Shown one piece after another: positions 44,150 through 56,604 of a DNA stretch of 64,000 bases. The stretch comes from Adiantum capillus-veneris (Eukaryota; Streptophyta; Polypodiopsida; Polypodiales; Pteridaceae). The notes under the pieces were generated by a model, which saw only the letters and a list, made by a program, of their open reading frames with translations, did not search any database and was not told the origin of the DNA. The translations under genes were made by a program, and so were the position numbers. The DNA lies in contig CM043942.1 in assembly GCA_014529385.2 (NCBI GenBank), forward strand, positions 57,475,340 through 57,539,339, written 5' to 3'. Each line of letters starts with the position of its first letter. Position 1 is the stretch's first letter.

Positions 44150-44420
44150 AGGATTTAATCAAGCATCTCTGCTCCAAATAGAAAAACAATATCCTACTGG
44201 TAGAATATATTTCTATCAATATACACTTCTACATGCATGTGCTGCAAAAAACAAAAAGGAAAGACTTTTGGTCTATTGTTATTATCCATGTTGGTGTAGG
44301 TCAAGGATTTGACCACTAGAGGTGCATACCTTAAGTGTTGACACGGTGATGCCTTCACCACAAGCCTCTACCTCTTGTTGAAGCCCACATAATCCTCCTT
44401 ACTGGGTTCATCTAATAGAT
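44150..44420 (-). pseudogene. Family D ORF upstream of gag, copy C (end only)
   Basis: Encodes FPFCFLQHMHVEVYIDRNIF and IVFLFGAEML, matching the end of the copy B ORF at 37,521-37,306, in the same place relative to gag. One stop after FYQ. The upstream part is replaced by family E sequence. Confidence 0.55.
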
Positions 44421-44519
44421 TGGCAAGAAGATTCTACCTCAATCAACTTTCCATTTTGCATGTTTAGGTTGTTTAGCATGTGGTTTGGCATACAGATTAA
44501 TCTTTTTGAGAACTTATTC

Positions 44520-46268
44520 TACAAGCTACTCTTGATTTACTGCTCCCCCACCCTTTTGTGTAGATTTAATGGAATTGATTCCACTATGTTGTGAGGACAA
44601 TTCATCATCAAAATCTTTAAACTCACCCTCCTTGTGGAAAACACAATCGTCTACCAAGTATAGAGCTTCCTTTGTCAGCTCGTTCAAAGTTGAGTTCTTC
44701 TTCATGTGCAAATGTTTTTGAAGGTCTGCATTCCTCAATCCTTGAATGAATATCAACATAAGTCTGGATTGAGTTGATAACTCTTCCATTGAACATAATT
44801 TCACGTATTGTTTCAGTCTTAGGGATGCTTTTCTAACCGATTCTCCCTCTTTCTGTTTGAATTTATGGATTTGCAAGATCGTATTGTGAGCTATCCTTCT
44901 TTGAGAGAACTACTCCATATATTTGTCAAATAATTCTTGTATGGTCTCAAAATCTCTTCTTTCAATAGAATCAAACCAAGTGACTGCATCATCCTCTATG
45001 TGAGTCCAAATCCAAAAAAATGCATATTAAAATCTCTGACTTCTTTAGCTTGGATCACTCTCAAGAATGCTGTCACGTGATCTCCAGGGTCTCTTTCCCC
45101 TGAGTATTTCTTGTTAATCCACTTTTGGACTTGAGAAGGTCTAATACGTCTATTGTCTATTAGCATCATTATACAATCCCCTCGACCTTCTCTTCCTATC
45201 GGTCCTTGTTCATATCTTGATCTAGCATCAAATACTTTGTCTAATCCGTATCCTCTCGAGGTCCAACAACAAGTGGTTCCTCTGCAAATATTTTTTCCGT
45301 CTGGACTTCCTCCATATAGGGGAATCCTGTTGTGGTTGGCACCACCGTTGGTCCTTTTCTCCCATGAGGATACAAATAGGTAGTCATTGGTGATACTATG
45401 GGGGTTACATATGGTCATGTTGTGATCTAAATTACCCCTCTATAGTAGAATTCATGTTCCATCATCCCTTTTGGGTGCAACTAGGATTTCAATGTTTTGG
45501 CTTAAAATATGAAGGAAAGATTGATGTTTCAACCCCTCTAGCTTGACTAGATGAAAATCTTATCGTATCTTCTACTTCCTCAAAGGGATTTGTGGACTTG
45601 CTAGGGGTAGGTTTTGGTCCTTGGGTTGCTACTAATTCTGTCGGAATTACTCTCACTCTTACCATTCTTGTTATGTCCCCTTTTTCTATTGGCACATACT
45701 CCTATCCATATTTTTCAACATACATGATGTGACTCACTTCACCTGATTCGTAGGAGAGTAAGTACAAAATCTTTTTTGTGCCTATATCAAACGCAGATGG
45801 TTCAAGACACCTAAACTATGTCTTAGCCTTGCCATTTGAGTATTCGTAGACTCCCACTACTCCTTGTTTTGTAGACACTTTCTCTACCTTTTTATCAAAC
45901 ACCATGATCGCATTAGGAAGATCTACCCTTGGTGGTATTTTTGTTGTCTGGAAGACCATCTTCCCCTTTGCAACATTGTCTTCATATTTGTTATAGTTTT
46001 TTGGATCCTCAACAATGAGGTAATGATTTCCCTCATCGTCATGAACCTATCCCCATCATTAGATACAATAATGGTCTCCATTCCTTTAGCTGGCTTTTCT
46101 TCTATGCATATGCTTCTCGTCCCCTTGCATCAACATATACTAGAGCTACATGGGCATTTCGCCCTCTTAGGAAAGGGTTGCATACCTTGGTGCATGAATG
46201 GAGTTTCTAGAGGTGCTACCTCCCCCTCCTTGTTGAAGTTAGTGAGCTATAGTATTTTGATCAGCCAT
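44520..46268 (-). pseudogene. Family E gypsy Gag-like protein
   Basis: ATG at 46,268 (MADQNTIAH, then a stop). Coding pieces follow: LIVEDPKNYNKYEDNVAKGK, IMVFDKKVEKVSTKQGVVGV (about 45,900), SYESGEVSHIMYVEKYG, and from 45,200 a capsid-type region (WINKKYSGERDPGDHVTAFL) and FKQKEGESVRKASLRLKQYV (44,876-44,526). The second half is typical plant gypsy Gag. The first half, about 250 codons, is not recognised. Stops and frame changes occur throughout, and the element ends at about 44,450 against copy C. Confidence 0.65.
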
Positions 46269-46884
46269 GAGATAAAGGGATTGTTCGGAAGAGGTGTTTG
46301 TTTCACTATTGTCTTATATGTGTGGTGCTAAGGGATCAGTCCTTGATTGGATCACACTCTCTTCTATTGAAACTAAACTCACTTGATATCCAGCCACTCT
46401 TGGTTCTCTTTGAATACACCTTATTGATCTCAAATTCATCAACTCTTCACACAAAAAACTATCAACCCAAACCCCTTACCTTAGAAGTTTGTTTGTAGTT
46501 GCTTCTTTGTTTTGACTTCCTTCCAAGCGGCTCTTCAATTTGTTGGAGTACTTTCCACTCTCAACAAGCCTCCAACTTGCAAGATCCTTGGATCTGGCTA
46601 TCTACACAAAAACCTTTCTTCTTTGCAATTCAATCAAGATGATAGCACTCACTTTAGCTGTCTACCATATTGATTGATATAATTGGAAGGTTAATCTCAA
46701 CCAACAGATGTGTATATAAACTTGAATCTCTGTGTATTTCCCTTGCACATTTATACTATTTTTGGGCAATTGATCACTCAAATTGTGTGCAAATCTTGTT
46801 TTGAAAAGATGTTTGGTATTCTAAGGTCAAAAGGATAATTTTTGACTAGGCAAAATTGCAGTTTGGCCTTAGTCTATGCATGGG

Positions 46885-46906
46885 GACATCGTATGTGTAT
46901 GATGTC
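46885..46906. repeat. Palindrome copy 1
   Basis: GACATCGTATG then TGTATGATGTC; a variant of the consensus with changes at CpG positions. Confidence 0.85.
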
Positions 46907-47169
46907 CTCTGGCCCAAAATCACACCAAACTTTAAGTATAGATTCTCCTTGATGTATTCTACTCAACCCAAGTCTCACTGTGATATTATAACACCTTTTG
47001 GTAGGTTTATTACTCCTTTTCTATCTCGAATGTTTGAAACTTCTTCAAGAGGTTTTTTGAGGCCGAGAGTGATCCAAATTAGATGAAACTTGGTTACTAG
47101 GATTATTTTGCAAGAATAAACACCCCTATTATGTCAGATGTAAGTTTTGGTCACTGAGTTGGGAGTTGA

Positions 47170-47191
47170 GACATCATACGTGTATGATTTC
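47170..47191. repeat. Palindrome copy 2
   Basis: GACATCATACG then TGTATGATTTC, 285 bp from copy 1. Confidence 0.85.
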
Positions 47192-47486
47192 TTTTGTGGC
47201 CAAATGAAGTGACATTTGTTCTAAGGTTTATTCACCACTCCAAAAACTCTTAGAAATTTTCACAATTCAATTTCAACACTTTTACTACAAGCTATGGTCA
47301 TTCCCAGCCTGAATCTTGCCAAGAATATGTGCTCACAAGAAATTTTGGAAATCAAAATTGCACAAAATCACTACTCTTCCACTTTTACCTCTTGGAATTG
47401 TAAAAATCATCTTACATGCTTAACTCCTCATTTCCAACCCTCTTGTGTGGTTAGAAGTGCACTTGAACTCTCAAATCTAGTCATGA

Positions 47487-47508
47487 GACATCATACGCGT
47501 ATGAAGTC
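47487..47508. repeat. Palindrome copy 3
   Basis: GACATCATACG then CGTATGAAGTC, 317 bp from copy 2. Confidence 0.85.
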
Positions 47509-47769
47509 TACTAGCTTGGCTTTTGGAACTGTTTCTACCCTAGGTTCCCCTTGATGTTCACAAAAAGAATTTATGGTCAAAGCACAGTTTGAAGCTCAAA
47601 AGTGTTTTCAACCATGAGGTTTTTTGTTGAACTCTCCATGGAGTGAAAAATCACAGTTTTCTCTCAAGTTATATGTTTAAGTAGAAAACTTGGTGTATGT
47701 GCTCAACACAACATACAGGCTATGGGTTTGAAGTCAAAAGTTCAACTTGACTACCAAAATTACACTTTA

Positions 47770-47791
47770 GACATCATACGCGTATGATGTC
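47770..47791. repeat. Palindrome copy 4, perfect
   Basis: The core ACATCATACGCGTATGATGT is a perfect dyad, extended by G and C at the two ends to 22 bp. 283 bp from copy 3. Confidence 0.95.
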
Positions 47792-48059
47792 TGTTGTTGA
47801 ATTTTTATCTCTGAATTGGCCCAAACTCGTTTTTAAGGTGTCTCCACCTAAGTTTATGTCTTATCCTGTGTTTTCTCTTCTTCTCAAGTTCACACAAAAC
47901 AATTTTTTCAATGATTACTATTTTGTTCTTGACTTTTGTGTTTTAAGTGTTGTAAGTTGACCAATACCCTGGTCTCAAGGTGGTCTTAGGGTAAAACAAC
48001 CCTTTTGAACACTTTGGTGTAGTTAATTTTGTCAGATTGGGTTTCTTTTTGGCTAATGA

Positions 48060-48081
48060 GACATCATACGTGTATGATTTT
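48060..48081. repeat. Palindrome copy 5
   Basis: GACATCATACG then TGTATGATTTT, 290 bp from copy 4. Confidence 0.85.
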
Positions 48082-48591
48082 ACAGATTTGAGGTTTCTCC
48101 ACACAAAACCCATCCAAATGCTCTTTTCTATGCCCAACTACAAGCAATCATGCAAAAATTTACTATGAACTCGTGTATTGCATTGTTTTCATTTGAATTC
48201 AAACATTTTCATGATTCTAATGCAAACACACGCAAGCTAATGAATCAATGATGAATAGCTCTAGATCACAATCAGATGTCCTAGCTAAAGCTATTCCTAC
48301 TCATCATGTAGGGTTTTGTGATTGTGATTTAGAAAAACGCTTTACTACCACACATGGACTAGTAAACACTTTTGCACCACAACAACCACTCATACACAAA
48401 CAACTACTCTAAACTACAAAAATTGTCTATCGCAAAAGACCCAAGTGAGACACACGCTCCCTAGAACCTCTCAAAGATCTCAAGAATCCCCCTCTTGGAT
48501 CCTATCTAAACTAAGATACAAGGAAATTTTGCAAACCAAACGGACTTTTACCTCGTAGGATTAGTCAAAGGTCACCTACCTAGGGCTCTCA

Positions 48592-48612
48592 TCCCCACCG
48601 AGAACGGTGCCA
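48592..48612 (-). promoter_or_regulatory. Primer-binding site, family E (tRNA-Asp type)
   Basis: The minus strand starts TGGCACCGTTCTCGGTGGGG, close to the tRNA-Asp complement used by many plant gypsy elements, one base from the LTR end. Confidence 0.75.
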
Positions 48613-48613
48613 A

Positions 48614-49295
48614 TGTTGGCAAGCAAATACATTGGTCACAAACGCTAGCAAAGTGAGAACTAGGCCAACAAACAAGATGTCAACCAAGGACGAAGCTTGA
48701 CCCGTCGCCGCAGGCGCATGCAAACACCTAGTGTGGAAAATGCATATGAAGACATGCCAAAAATTATAGGTCACCGATTCTCAACATACTTAGGTCTAAA
48801 GTGTAGTTCTACTCACCATGAATGCAATGACTTAAATCGATCACAAATTGGATGCACGGTTAGAGAGAAAACTCACCTTGAAGCTCGTGGGAGAGCTCTT
48901 TGCAAAGAGACCAAAATCGTGCAAGCTTGGCATCAAAGAGTAGCTCTTGTCATTGCTAACATGATCATGTAGTCTCCTTTGCAATGCAACTTCCGTAGTA
49001 CATGGAGGGAAGAGAAGAATCTCTCACTTACTCTCTCCACACAACACGCAAGCACGATACACTTAGTAGAGCTAAAAAAAGATGGTTTATTCGAAAGTTG
49101 TCTTACGGTTACAAAAATTGGCTTTTATACCTCAGCCTTGGAGGTTCTAACTTTTCAAAATTAACTCCCACTTTCTACCGTGGGTTCTGTTAATCCACAT
49201 ATTTAATGGGTTACAATTTGGGAACTCAATGGAGTCCCGAAAAATAATTACAAATGAGCTCGTTGAGTTATATAATACAAAAATAGGCTCTATTG
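48614..49295 (-). repeat. Family E 5' LTR (right end truncated or unclear)
   Basis: Starts TGTTGGCAAGC next to the primer-binding site. A TATA box is at 49,121-49,130 (minus strand GTATAAAAGC). The far end is not certain because plus-strand gypsy pol starts at about 49,296. Confidence 0.65.
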
Positions 49296-50235
49296 TGCTC
49301 ATGTGTTAACTTAGTGGATCCTAATAAAAATGAAAACTTAAGGTTCTGTGTAGATTACATAGAGCTCAATTCTTAGACCATCAAGGATCCCTTTCCACTC
49401 CTATTTTATAGATACGCTACTTGATGAGATTGTACGCCACAAAATGTGTAGCTTTATGAATGGCTACAATCAACTAAATATCACACTTGAAGATAGATCC
49501 AAAACAACATTTGTCAATGAATGGGAAGCATTCATGTACCTAGTCATACCATTTGGACTCTATAGTGATCTAGCTAAGTTTTAGAAGTGTAAGATGGAAA
49601 TATTTAGTGAATTTTAGCACAAGTTCTTGGCAATATTCACGGATGATTTCACTATCTTATCCATTGAGGAAATGCATCTACTCTTCTTGGAATTGGTTTT
49701 TGATAGATGCCATGAGACAAGGATTTTCTTGAACCAATTCAAGTCAATATTCATTGTAAGGAAGGGTCAATTTTTAGGAAATATTGTCTCTAGGAAAGTC
49801 ATTGAGATGGACAATGGTAAGATTAAGTGTGTTTAGCAATCTAGAGCCTCGACAAATGTGAATTTCTATCGAAGGTTTATCCATTTGTTTGCAGCCTTGT
49901 ATGAGCTAACCAAGAAGGGAAATAAGTTTATTTAGACCCAAGAATGTGGACAAAGTTTTTAGTGTGTAGAGAAGGAAATCAGTAGTAGGAAGCCAATCCT
50001 TATCCAAATAGACTCAAATGTCATTCTTTTTGGAATGTCAATGGGGGCTATACTGGCCTAGACTGATGGGAAGAAAGGCTATCTAGTCTAATTCCTCAGA
50101 CACCATTTCAGCTCAATTGACTAGGGGTACTTCACTATAGAAATGAAAGCACTAGGAATTGTCTCTTTAAGATTTTCAAAAGCATTGTTCTCCTTGGTAG
50201 ACCATCTATACCTAACGTTTTTCTTTGTTAGGTCA
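49296..50235 (+). pseudogene. Plus-strand gypsy reverse transcriptase and RNase H relic
   Basis: In order: LRFCVDYIELNS, TIKDPFPL, MNGYNQLNITLEDRSKTTF, YLVIPFGL (NAPATF motif lost), LAIFTDDFTI (catalytic TDD in place of VDD), GQFLGNIVSRKVIEMDNGK, FYRRFIHLFAALYELTKKG, then RNase H with IDSNVILFGMSMGAILA and YFTIEMKALGIV. At least seven in-frame stops. It begins and ends abruptly and meets a minus-strand pol relic at about 50,240. Confidence 0.85.
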
Positions 50236-50239
50236 TGTA

Positions 50240-51600
50240 AGGGTCCGTCGACAATTTATGAGAACTTTTCTGTAAAGTGTCTATTGTATGAACACATACC
50301 TATTAAGCTTCTTAGTTCATGCAAATTCCTTGGATTAGGCACCCCTTTTATTACCTCCAACTTTGATGGATCCATTTGGATGCCATCTTGAGAGATAATG
50401 TGACCTTAATATTGAATCTCTTGTAAGAAAAAATCACTTTTCTTTCAATCTATATAAAGCTTATTTTCTTGTAAAACTCTGGAGGTGTTGCTTGTGTTCA
50501 TCTAATGAATTAGAGTAGATGATTATATCATCAAAGAAAACTTTAGTAAAGCTTCGATGAGGCTTGAATAGCTTCTCCATTAGACGGTTGAACGTAGCTC
50601 GTGCATTGCTCAAGCCAAAAGGCATGACGATGTACTTGTAAAGACCAAATGTAGTGTGAAATGCGGTCTTTATAATATCTTGATCAACTATCCTTATTTG
50701 ATGATAGACACATTTGAGGTCAATCCTACTGAAGTAGGGCGACCCTTGTAGCTTATCAAATAGGTCTTCCACCCGTGGAATGAGAAACCTATTCTTGATA
50801 GTGATCCTATATAGTGCTCTATAGTTGTTGACACACATATGATATGTGACATCTTTCTTTTGCACCTAACCATGAGCTAGGCCTAACCATGCCTTTCTCA
50901 CCCAACTCATGTACTTACCGCATAATCTCCTCTTGTTGAGCTTGAGAAACTCTATAAGGAGGTTTATTTGGCAATGAGCTTCCTGGAAGAAGCTCAATTG
51001 CATGGTCGGCATCCCCTCATTTGGGAGGTAGCTCATAAGGGATGTCATCAATAAAACAATCTTGGAATCCGTTTAGGAAAATAGATAACTCTAATTCCTT
51101 TTGATTCCCTACATTTTCATTTGATGAAACATTAAGTTCATTTTGAGAGTCTTTAACAAAAATCTTGTACACAAAAATCTCTTTATGGACTTATCAAAAT
51201 CTTTCTTATGTACAATGGGTATGGTGTTACCCGACTCCTTAGCATCTATGTACATATCTTTTTCCCTGTAACTAAAGTAGGTTTGTCTTTCAAGGAATTT
51301 AACATTGGAAACCATGCAATCCCATGGTGCCCCTAGAATTACATCCTCATGCTTTAGAGGAGAGATGAAGAAATCCTCCTTGTCCACATAGCTTTGGACA
51401 CATGAAGCCTTAATTTCCCAATTAAGGGAGTGAATGAGGGAGTGAATGAGACTTCTTGTCCCTTGAAAGCACCATCAGCAGGTAGGACATCTCCCATCTC
51501 ATAGGCTTGATGCCTAGCTTGGTGGCAAACTCCATAGATATGAAATTGTGAGTAGAGCCAGGGTCAAACAAAATTAAAGCATCACGTTCTCTTACTTTTT
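50240..51600 (-). pseudogene. Family A gypsy protease and reverse transcriptase
   Basis: Protease active site LILFDPGSTHNF near 51,546-51,578 and HEDVILGAPW at 51,350. RT open piece 50,865-50,461: YRALYRITIKNRFLIPRVED, FSRIDLKCVYHQIRI, YIVMPFGLSNARATFNRLME and catalytic KVFFDDIIIYS. Then GHIISQDGIQMDPSKLEV and NPRNLHELRSL to about 50,260. RNase H and integrase are missing, replaced by the plus-strand relic. Grouped with family A from the LTR at 52,873. Confidence 0.85.
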
Positions 51601-52469
51601 TCCAAGTGTAGCACAGAGGAGATCCTTTGTGATGATAATCCTCTTTTTGAAGTTCAACTATGGAATCTCTAGGAGGCTCATTACACGTATTCTTGTGCGG
51701 GCAAGCACGATAGGCATGCCCTTGCTCCCCGCACTTGTAGCAACGATTATCCTATGGCCTCTTCTTTTGGGCGGTTCCGGAGATGCACCATCACTTTCTT
51801 CAAAAGGGGAAGTGGATGAGGAAGATGGAGAAGAGAGTGACCTATTTCTTGACTTTTTCTTCCCTTGCTCCTCCTCTTCTACACCACTACTTTCTTCAAA
51901 AGAGGAAGAGGATGAGGAAGATGGAGAAGAGGGTATCCTCTTTCTTGTCTTCTTCTTCCCTTGTTTCCTCTCTTCCCTCTTTGAATTAGGGTATGGAGGA
52001 ATATGTGATGGTCTTCTCCGTTTAGGGGGCATTGGAGAGCGTTTTTCCCACCATCTTCGTGGAGCCATCTCCACCAAGGTGGCAGGAGACTTGCCTCTTT
52101 CCTGTTCTTTCGGTGAGGGATCTACCGTTGAAACTTGGGCTCTCCTTTGAGAGGGAGATGCCCCATCGAGTAATAGGTTTCTGAGCCCTTGTACAAATCC
52201 TCCTCTTCTTCCCTTATTGGAGAGAGTCCTCTTTTGGAAGTCTCACCTGATGCTTTCCTAGGTACTCTCTCTTCTTGGTGGGGAGTTTGGAGAATATCAT
52301 TGGTGCACAATTGCTGTAGCACTTCACCTTGGAGGGATGGATTGCCTAGAGCTTGTTCAAGCCTAGAAACAAGATAATTTACAAGCATAGGGGAATCTTT
52401 AGTTTCTCTATTATTAGAAAAATCAAAGGTATCAACATTCATTTCAATCTCTTTATCCTTGTCGGCCAT
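51601..52469 (-). pseudogene. Family A Gag
   Basis: ATG 52,469 (MADKDKEIEMNVDTFDFSNN), frameshift near 52,110, then a basic, Ser-rich region in which a 96-bp (32-codon) unit is duplicated (51,796 and 51,892), then in a third frame an intact CCHC knuckle (CYKCGEQGHAYRAC, about 51,745-51,700). The usual capsid core is short or absent, so an internal part seems deleted. Protease follows directly. Confidence 0.75.
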
Positions 52470-52859
52470 ACTAGAAATTTTTAGGTGTAAATTTTTACTT
52501 GTACTTTGGCACTTCCAGCCCTAGTTTGCTACTCCTCTCTACCTTTAAAGATAATCACTCAAGAATCTATACATGTGGATCAAATATTATTAATTTCAAG
52601 GAATAGAAGAGAGGGTTTCACAGAGCCCAGACAACACCGGTTCCTATCAAGCTTCTAATGGCTCAATAATGGTTAAAAGCCTCGTAGGACTCCATTATTA
52701 AGACCATAGCTCTCGATGTTATCCCCTTAATTGCATAAAGCAAGCATACTTCAAGGATGAAAAATCCCTATTCTACTTACTCTATTGCAATTAATAACAC
52801 CAACCATTTGTAGCAAGCTTGAGGACCTCTCTTTTTGAGCAAGAAAAGAGAAACCAATA

Positions 52860-52871
52860 GCTCTGATACCA
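52860..52871 (-). promoter_or_regulatory. Primer-binding site, family A (initiator tRNA-Met)
   Basis: The minus strand reads TGGTATCAGAGC, one base from the LTR. The leader to gag is 390 bp (52,470-52,859). Confidence 0.88.
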
Positions 52872-52872
52872 A

Positions 52873-54403
52873 TGTAATATTTAATGCACTAGTAACTTGT
52901 GTGTAGCGGAAAATAATGACATAGTGAGAATTTCATTAAGAACAAGTTCCTAATGAGCATAGAGAGAGTGCTTGGTTGGAGAAAGCAACATAGCAATTAC
53001 ACCTAACTAGTTTGGCATAGAAAAAACTTGAAAAGAGAGAGAAATAGAACAATTGACAACAGTTGAGGACCGGATTTACATGGAGCCAGTCCCCCCTCCA
53101 AAAGGATTTTCTATTATAGCTTCTCCCATATAGGGAGACTTTTGTACAATAAAATCTTTGTGTTCCTTGACAAAAACGCGTTGGTGCAATGAAGATGGAA
53201 GCTTCATGCACCAAATTATGATTGAAAAACACACATAGAGGACCTAGCCTCAGTCCCAAGACCTCACACACCTTCAAACATGGTGAGAGCTAGGAGGGAA
53301 TGAGGAAAGACAAAGAGGAAGAAGATGTATCTTATGAGAAAGAAGTATTATCCTCACATAATCACTCTTAGAGCATAGCTTAGCTTAGTAATTAACATGG
53401 TAGAGGAGATGAGCATGCCATTGAAGCTTGGCTCTTGGTTCGATTTTCATTCCATAGCCAAGAGTTGTTGGTGTAGGCCTCTACTTCTCAATGCTTGGAG
53501 AAGGAGATGGAGTTCTTCTTTCACACATGAGCTGTGTGTATGTGTGTGTGTGTAGCATTGTGTTAGACAAAAATGCGGCCCTCTCTCTCTTCTTGGTCGA
53601 ACTCTCTTGCCAATTACTCTTGCTGGCTTCCCATTGGCCCCTGCAGAGCTTAGCTAATAGCAATTAAGAGGTATAATGGCTAGCCTTGTGAAAAGTGTCC
53701 CCCTTTCCCCTTTTTTGAGAGCTTTAGGTAATTAAATTAATTTATTAAACTCTCATTGGACATTTTAGTCTTTTGGCCAATAGGAATCATGCAATCCATT
53801 GGGCTGGCATTGGACCCCCATAGTCTTTTGAGGAGCTTAATTTCTATTTGTTCTTTCGTCAAGCATTCTAGAATTAATTTGACTAATTTTACTCTAGCCT
53901 AATTCTCATTGGTCCACCTCTATGGCCATCCAATAGGATTTGAGGGAAGATTGGGGGCAACTGGCTAGGAGTCTGCAATGTATCTAGTATTCCCTTTATG
54001 TAAAGGGAAAGCTTTGGAGTGTGTGTGTGTGTTTCTCTCTCCTCCCCTACTATTAGGTCTCGCCCCCTCCTTGATAGAAATGTGTGAAGACTTTTTAATC
54101 TTCCCAGCACCATCCAATTTTCCCAAGCTTTTGACTATTGGACCTTTTGATTAATTTTTGGAACCTTAGCCTATGGAAATCTTAATGAAGCTAAACCTTA
54201 GGTCTTTTTCCATTGATGCACATTGATCTTTTGCAGACTGTCCCCCTTTGGATCCCTATCTCCCCTCCTTTGGATCCGTGCTGAGACCCGTTTGGCAACC
54301 TTACCAATAATCTAGCTTTTACTCTCCTAGTACCTCCCCATATTAAATCATCAATTTAACATGAGAAAATCATTTGAGATAATTAGATATTAGTTTTTAT
54401 GAA
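52873..54403 (-). repeat. Family A 5' LTR
   Basis: About 1.53 kb, beginning TGTAATATTTAATGC at the primer-binding site and ending at TTTTATGA, where similarity to 1-202 and 61,064-63,061 stops. Shared blocks include ACAACAGTTGAG, GGAGCC(A/T)GTCCCCCCTCCA and CTTAATGAAGCTAA. The terminal CA is lost (GAAA). Confidence 0.8.
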
Positions 54404-55217
54404 AAAACATAAACCCCATGGACAACATACCACGGATTTCCAAAGTGGTGGAAAAAAGTACTAGCTTGGGTGGTGGACCTTTGTTCTCTCTATGCTTCAA
54501 TGGAACCTTAGCTGGACAAGTAGTGGAGTGGACATGGTAGACCTTAAAGTAATACTGTGCATGCTATAGCCATTCATATGTTGTGCACATGGTGGATCTT
54601 TAATTGTGTTAAATGCCTAGCTTGGAGAATTGATGGACCCTTGATTATCTCCATAAATCAACAAGCTAGGTTTGGACAAGTGATGTACTTAAAAACCAAA
54701 ATCCCTATGCTACAATAGAGTATAAGTTAAAGATGTGGTGAAATTGGAGATCAAAAATCTTATGCTACTAGAGAGGATAAGTTGCACATGTAATGGAGCA
54801 TTCTATCAATGTCCTATGCCTAATTTTGGACTATTGATGACTTTGAAACTAATCCCCTAGTCTACAAGAATACATAGATAGACCAAGAGATTGGGCTACC
54901 TTTATTGCATCAATGAATCCCATGTTTTACCACATCCTATAGGTTTCTCGGATGATTATTGGACCTTGTATCAATACTCAATGCCTAGCTTGGACAAGTG
55001 GTGGACCTTAGTTTTCTCTATGTATCAAATGGGCAATATATTGGAGACATGGTGTGCTATGTTTTCTCAAATATCTTATTTCTGGAAACCTTTGGAAACC
55101 TTTGGAGGCACCATGTAAGAGGCACTCTAAGTCTTCCATATGATGGACATTCAATACTAGTTTCATCCTTTGATCTAGCCCTTTATTTAAGCATAACGTT
55201 TTTCCATTTCTTTGCAG

Positions 55218-55560
55218 ATAAAAAGGAGTTGAATGACATAAAAATAAGGTGTATTTCACACTATGATTAAAATGAATATCCTTTTGGAACACCAAATTTT
55301 CCCATTTCCAAAAATACACTTTTTTATATTAATGGTGTGGCTTTTGAAGTGCAACTTTCATGTCTCCAAGGAGCTACTTATGGGCTATTTTTGCATACTG
55401 CCCTTGATAGTGGTGTGACTATTCTAAACCATGGAGGGCATAAGTATAGATTTCAAGAGTGGATAAATATATGAAAAATATTTCCAAGAGCCTCTAAATA
55501 TTCTCTCCTAGAAGATCCAAATGTCAAAAAAGAGGAGATCAAGCATACATTCTTGGTTGC
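55218..55560 (+). pseudogene. Exon-like block of unknown gene
   Basis: Preceded by a good splice acceptor (TTCCATTTCTTTGCAG). After a stop at 55,267 one frame continues with TLFYINGVAFEVQLSCLQGA and ALDSGVTILNHGGHKYRFQE, then further stops. The protein family is not recognised. It may belong with the phosphatase-like block at 56,605. Confidence 0.4.
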
Positions 55561-56604
55561 ATAAAAGAAGGAAACATGTCGGGTTATATAAATAGCTCTC
55601 ACGGTACAAGTGTCCAGTCAAATGTACACTATACATATGATCCAATTTTTCCACCTTGGCACAAATGCAAATCTTAACACATCAAATGAGAAGAGTGTGG
55701 CTATGTATGCATTGAGACTATTTGTAGGGTTGAAACAGGAGAAGAGAGTTTTTTGCTGACTATGACTTTACTTGATATTTTCAAGTATTTTATGTGGATG
55801 GAAATCTCAAATAAATCTATAATTTTGATTCTTCATGGACAAAATATCAACACTTAAGTATATATGATTGTTATTTACTTTATGTTCAACTGGAATCTAG
55901 AGTGCCCTTATGCTTTATGTGTTGTCTAAGTTTTTTGAATACCTTGAACATACAATAATCTTGACTCTACTTAACATTTGTAGCAAATATTATCAAAATT
56001 CAATCAATATCTATGTTAAAAACATGGTAGGGGCTCCAATATTACTTTCTTGTTTTGATAGATTTTATCTGAATATGAAGCACATCTTTACAACTTTTTG
56101 GTGTAGTTTGAAACTAGCTAGCTTAAACAAGTTGTGGCCCTTGGATCCAAATCTATGCCAAAGATTTAATTTTTTCTTATAGCCTAGATTGGACATGTGG
56201 TGGACCTTGTGGCCGTGTGTTCTCGAACAAGTTTTGGCTTTTAGTATTCACTTACATACTAAAATTTAATAGAGCTTAGGCTAGACAAGTTTGCCACAAT
56301 TGTTTCTTATAGCTTAGATTGGACATGTGGTGGATCTTGTGCCCATGCGTTCTTGAACAAGTTTTGGATTCTAGTATTCACTTCAGTACTAAACTTTAAT
56401 AGATTTTAGGCTAGAAAAATTTGCCACAATAGATTGTAGTTTAGACAAGTGTGGTGCCTTGTGTACCAATGCTAATAATGATTGGAAACATTCTAATATT
56501 CATTTCAGCTTGAATAAATTTCTTACTTGGAGCTCTACATGTAAAAATGGTGAATTAAATTGTAGTAACTTTTAATGAAACCAATGTTATGTGTGCTTTC
56601 TTAG

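Larger units (their letters stand above)
46269..48591 (-). other. Family E 5' leader with palindrome series
   Basis: 2.3 kb between the primer-binding site and the Gag start, without convincing ORFs. It contains five copies of a 22-bp palindrome about 290 bp apart. The sequence between the copies is only weakly alike (for example CTAAGTTT/CTAGGTT blocks), as in a very old tandem repeat. Confidence 0.6.

Noticed and set aside
46885-48081. Palindromes as restriction-modification or bacterial operator sites
   Set aside because: All neighbouring content is plant retrotransposon sequence with a tRNA-type primer-binding site; no bacterial context.
51629-52150. 173-codon plus-strand ORF rich in Ser, Glu and Leu
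   Set aside because: Antisense of the low-complexity family A Gag that carries the zinc knuckle.
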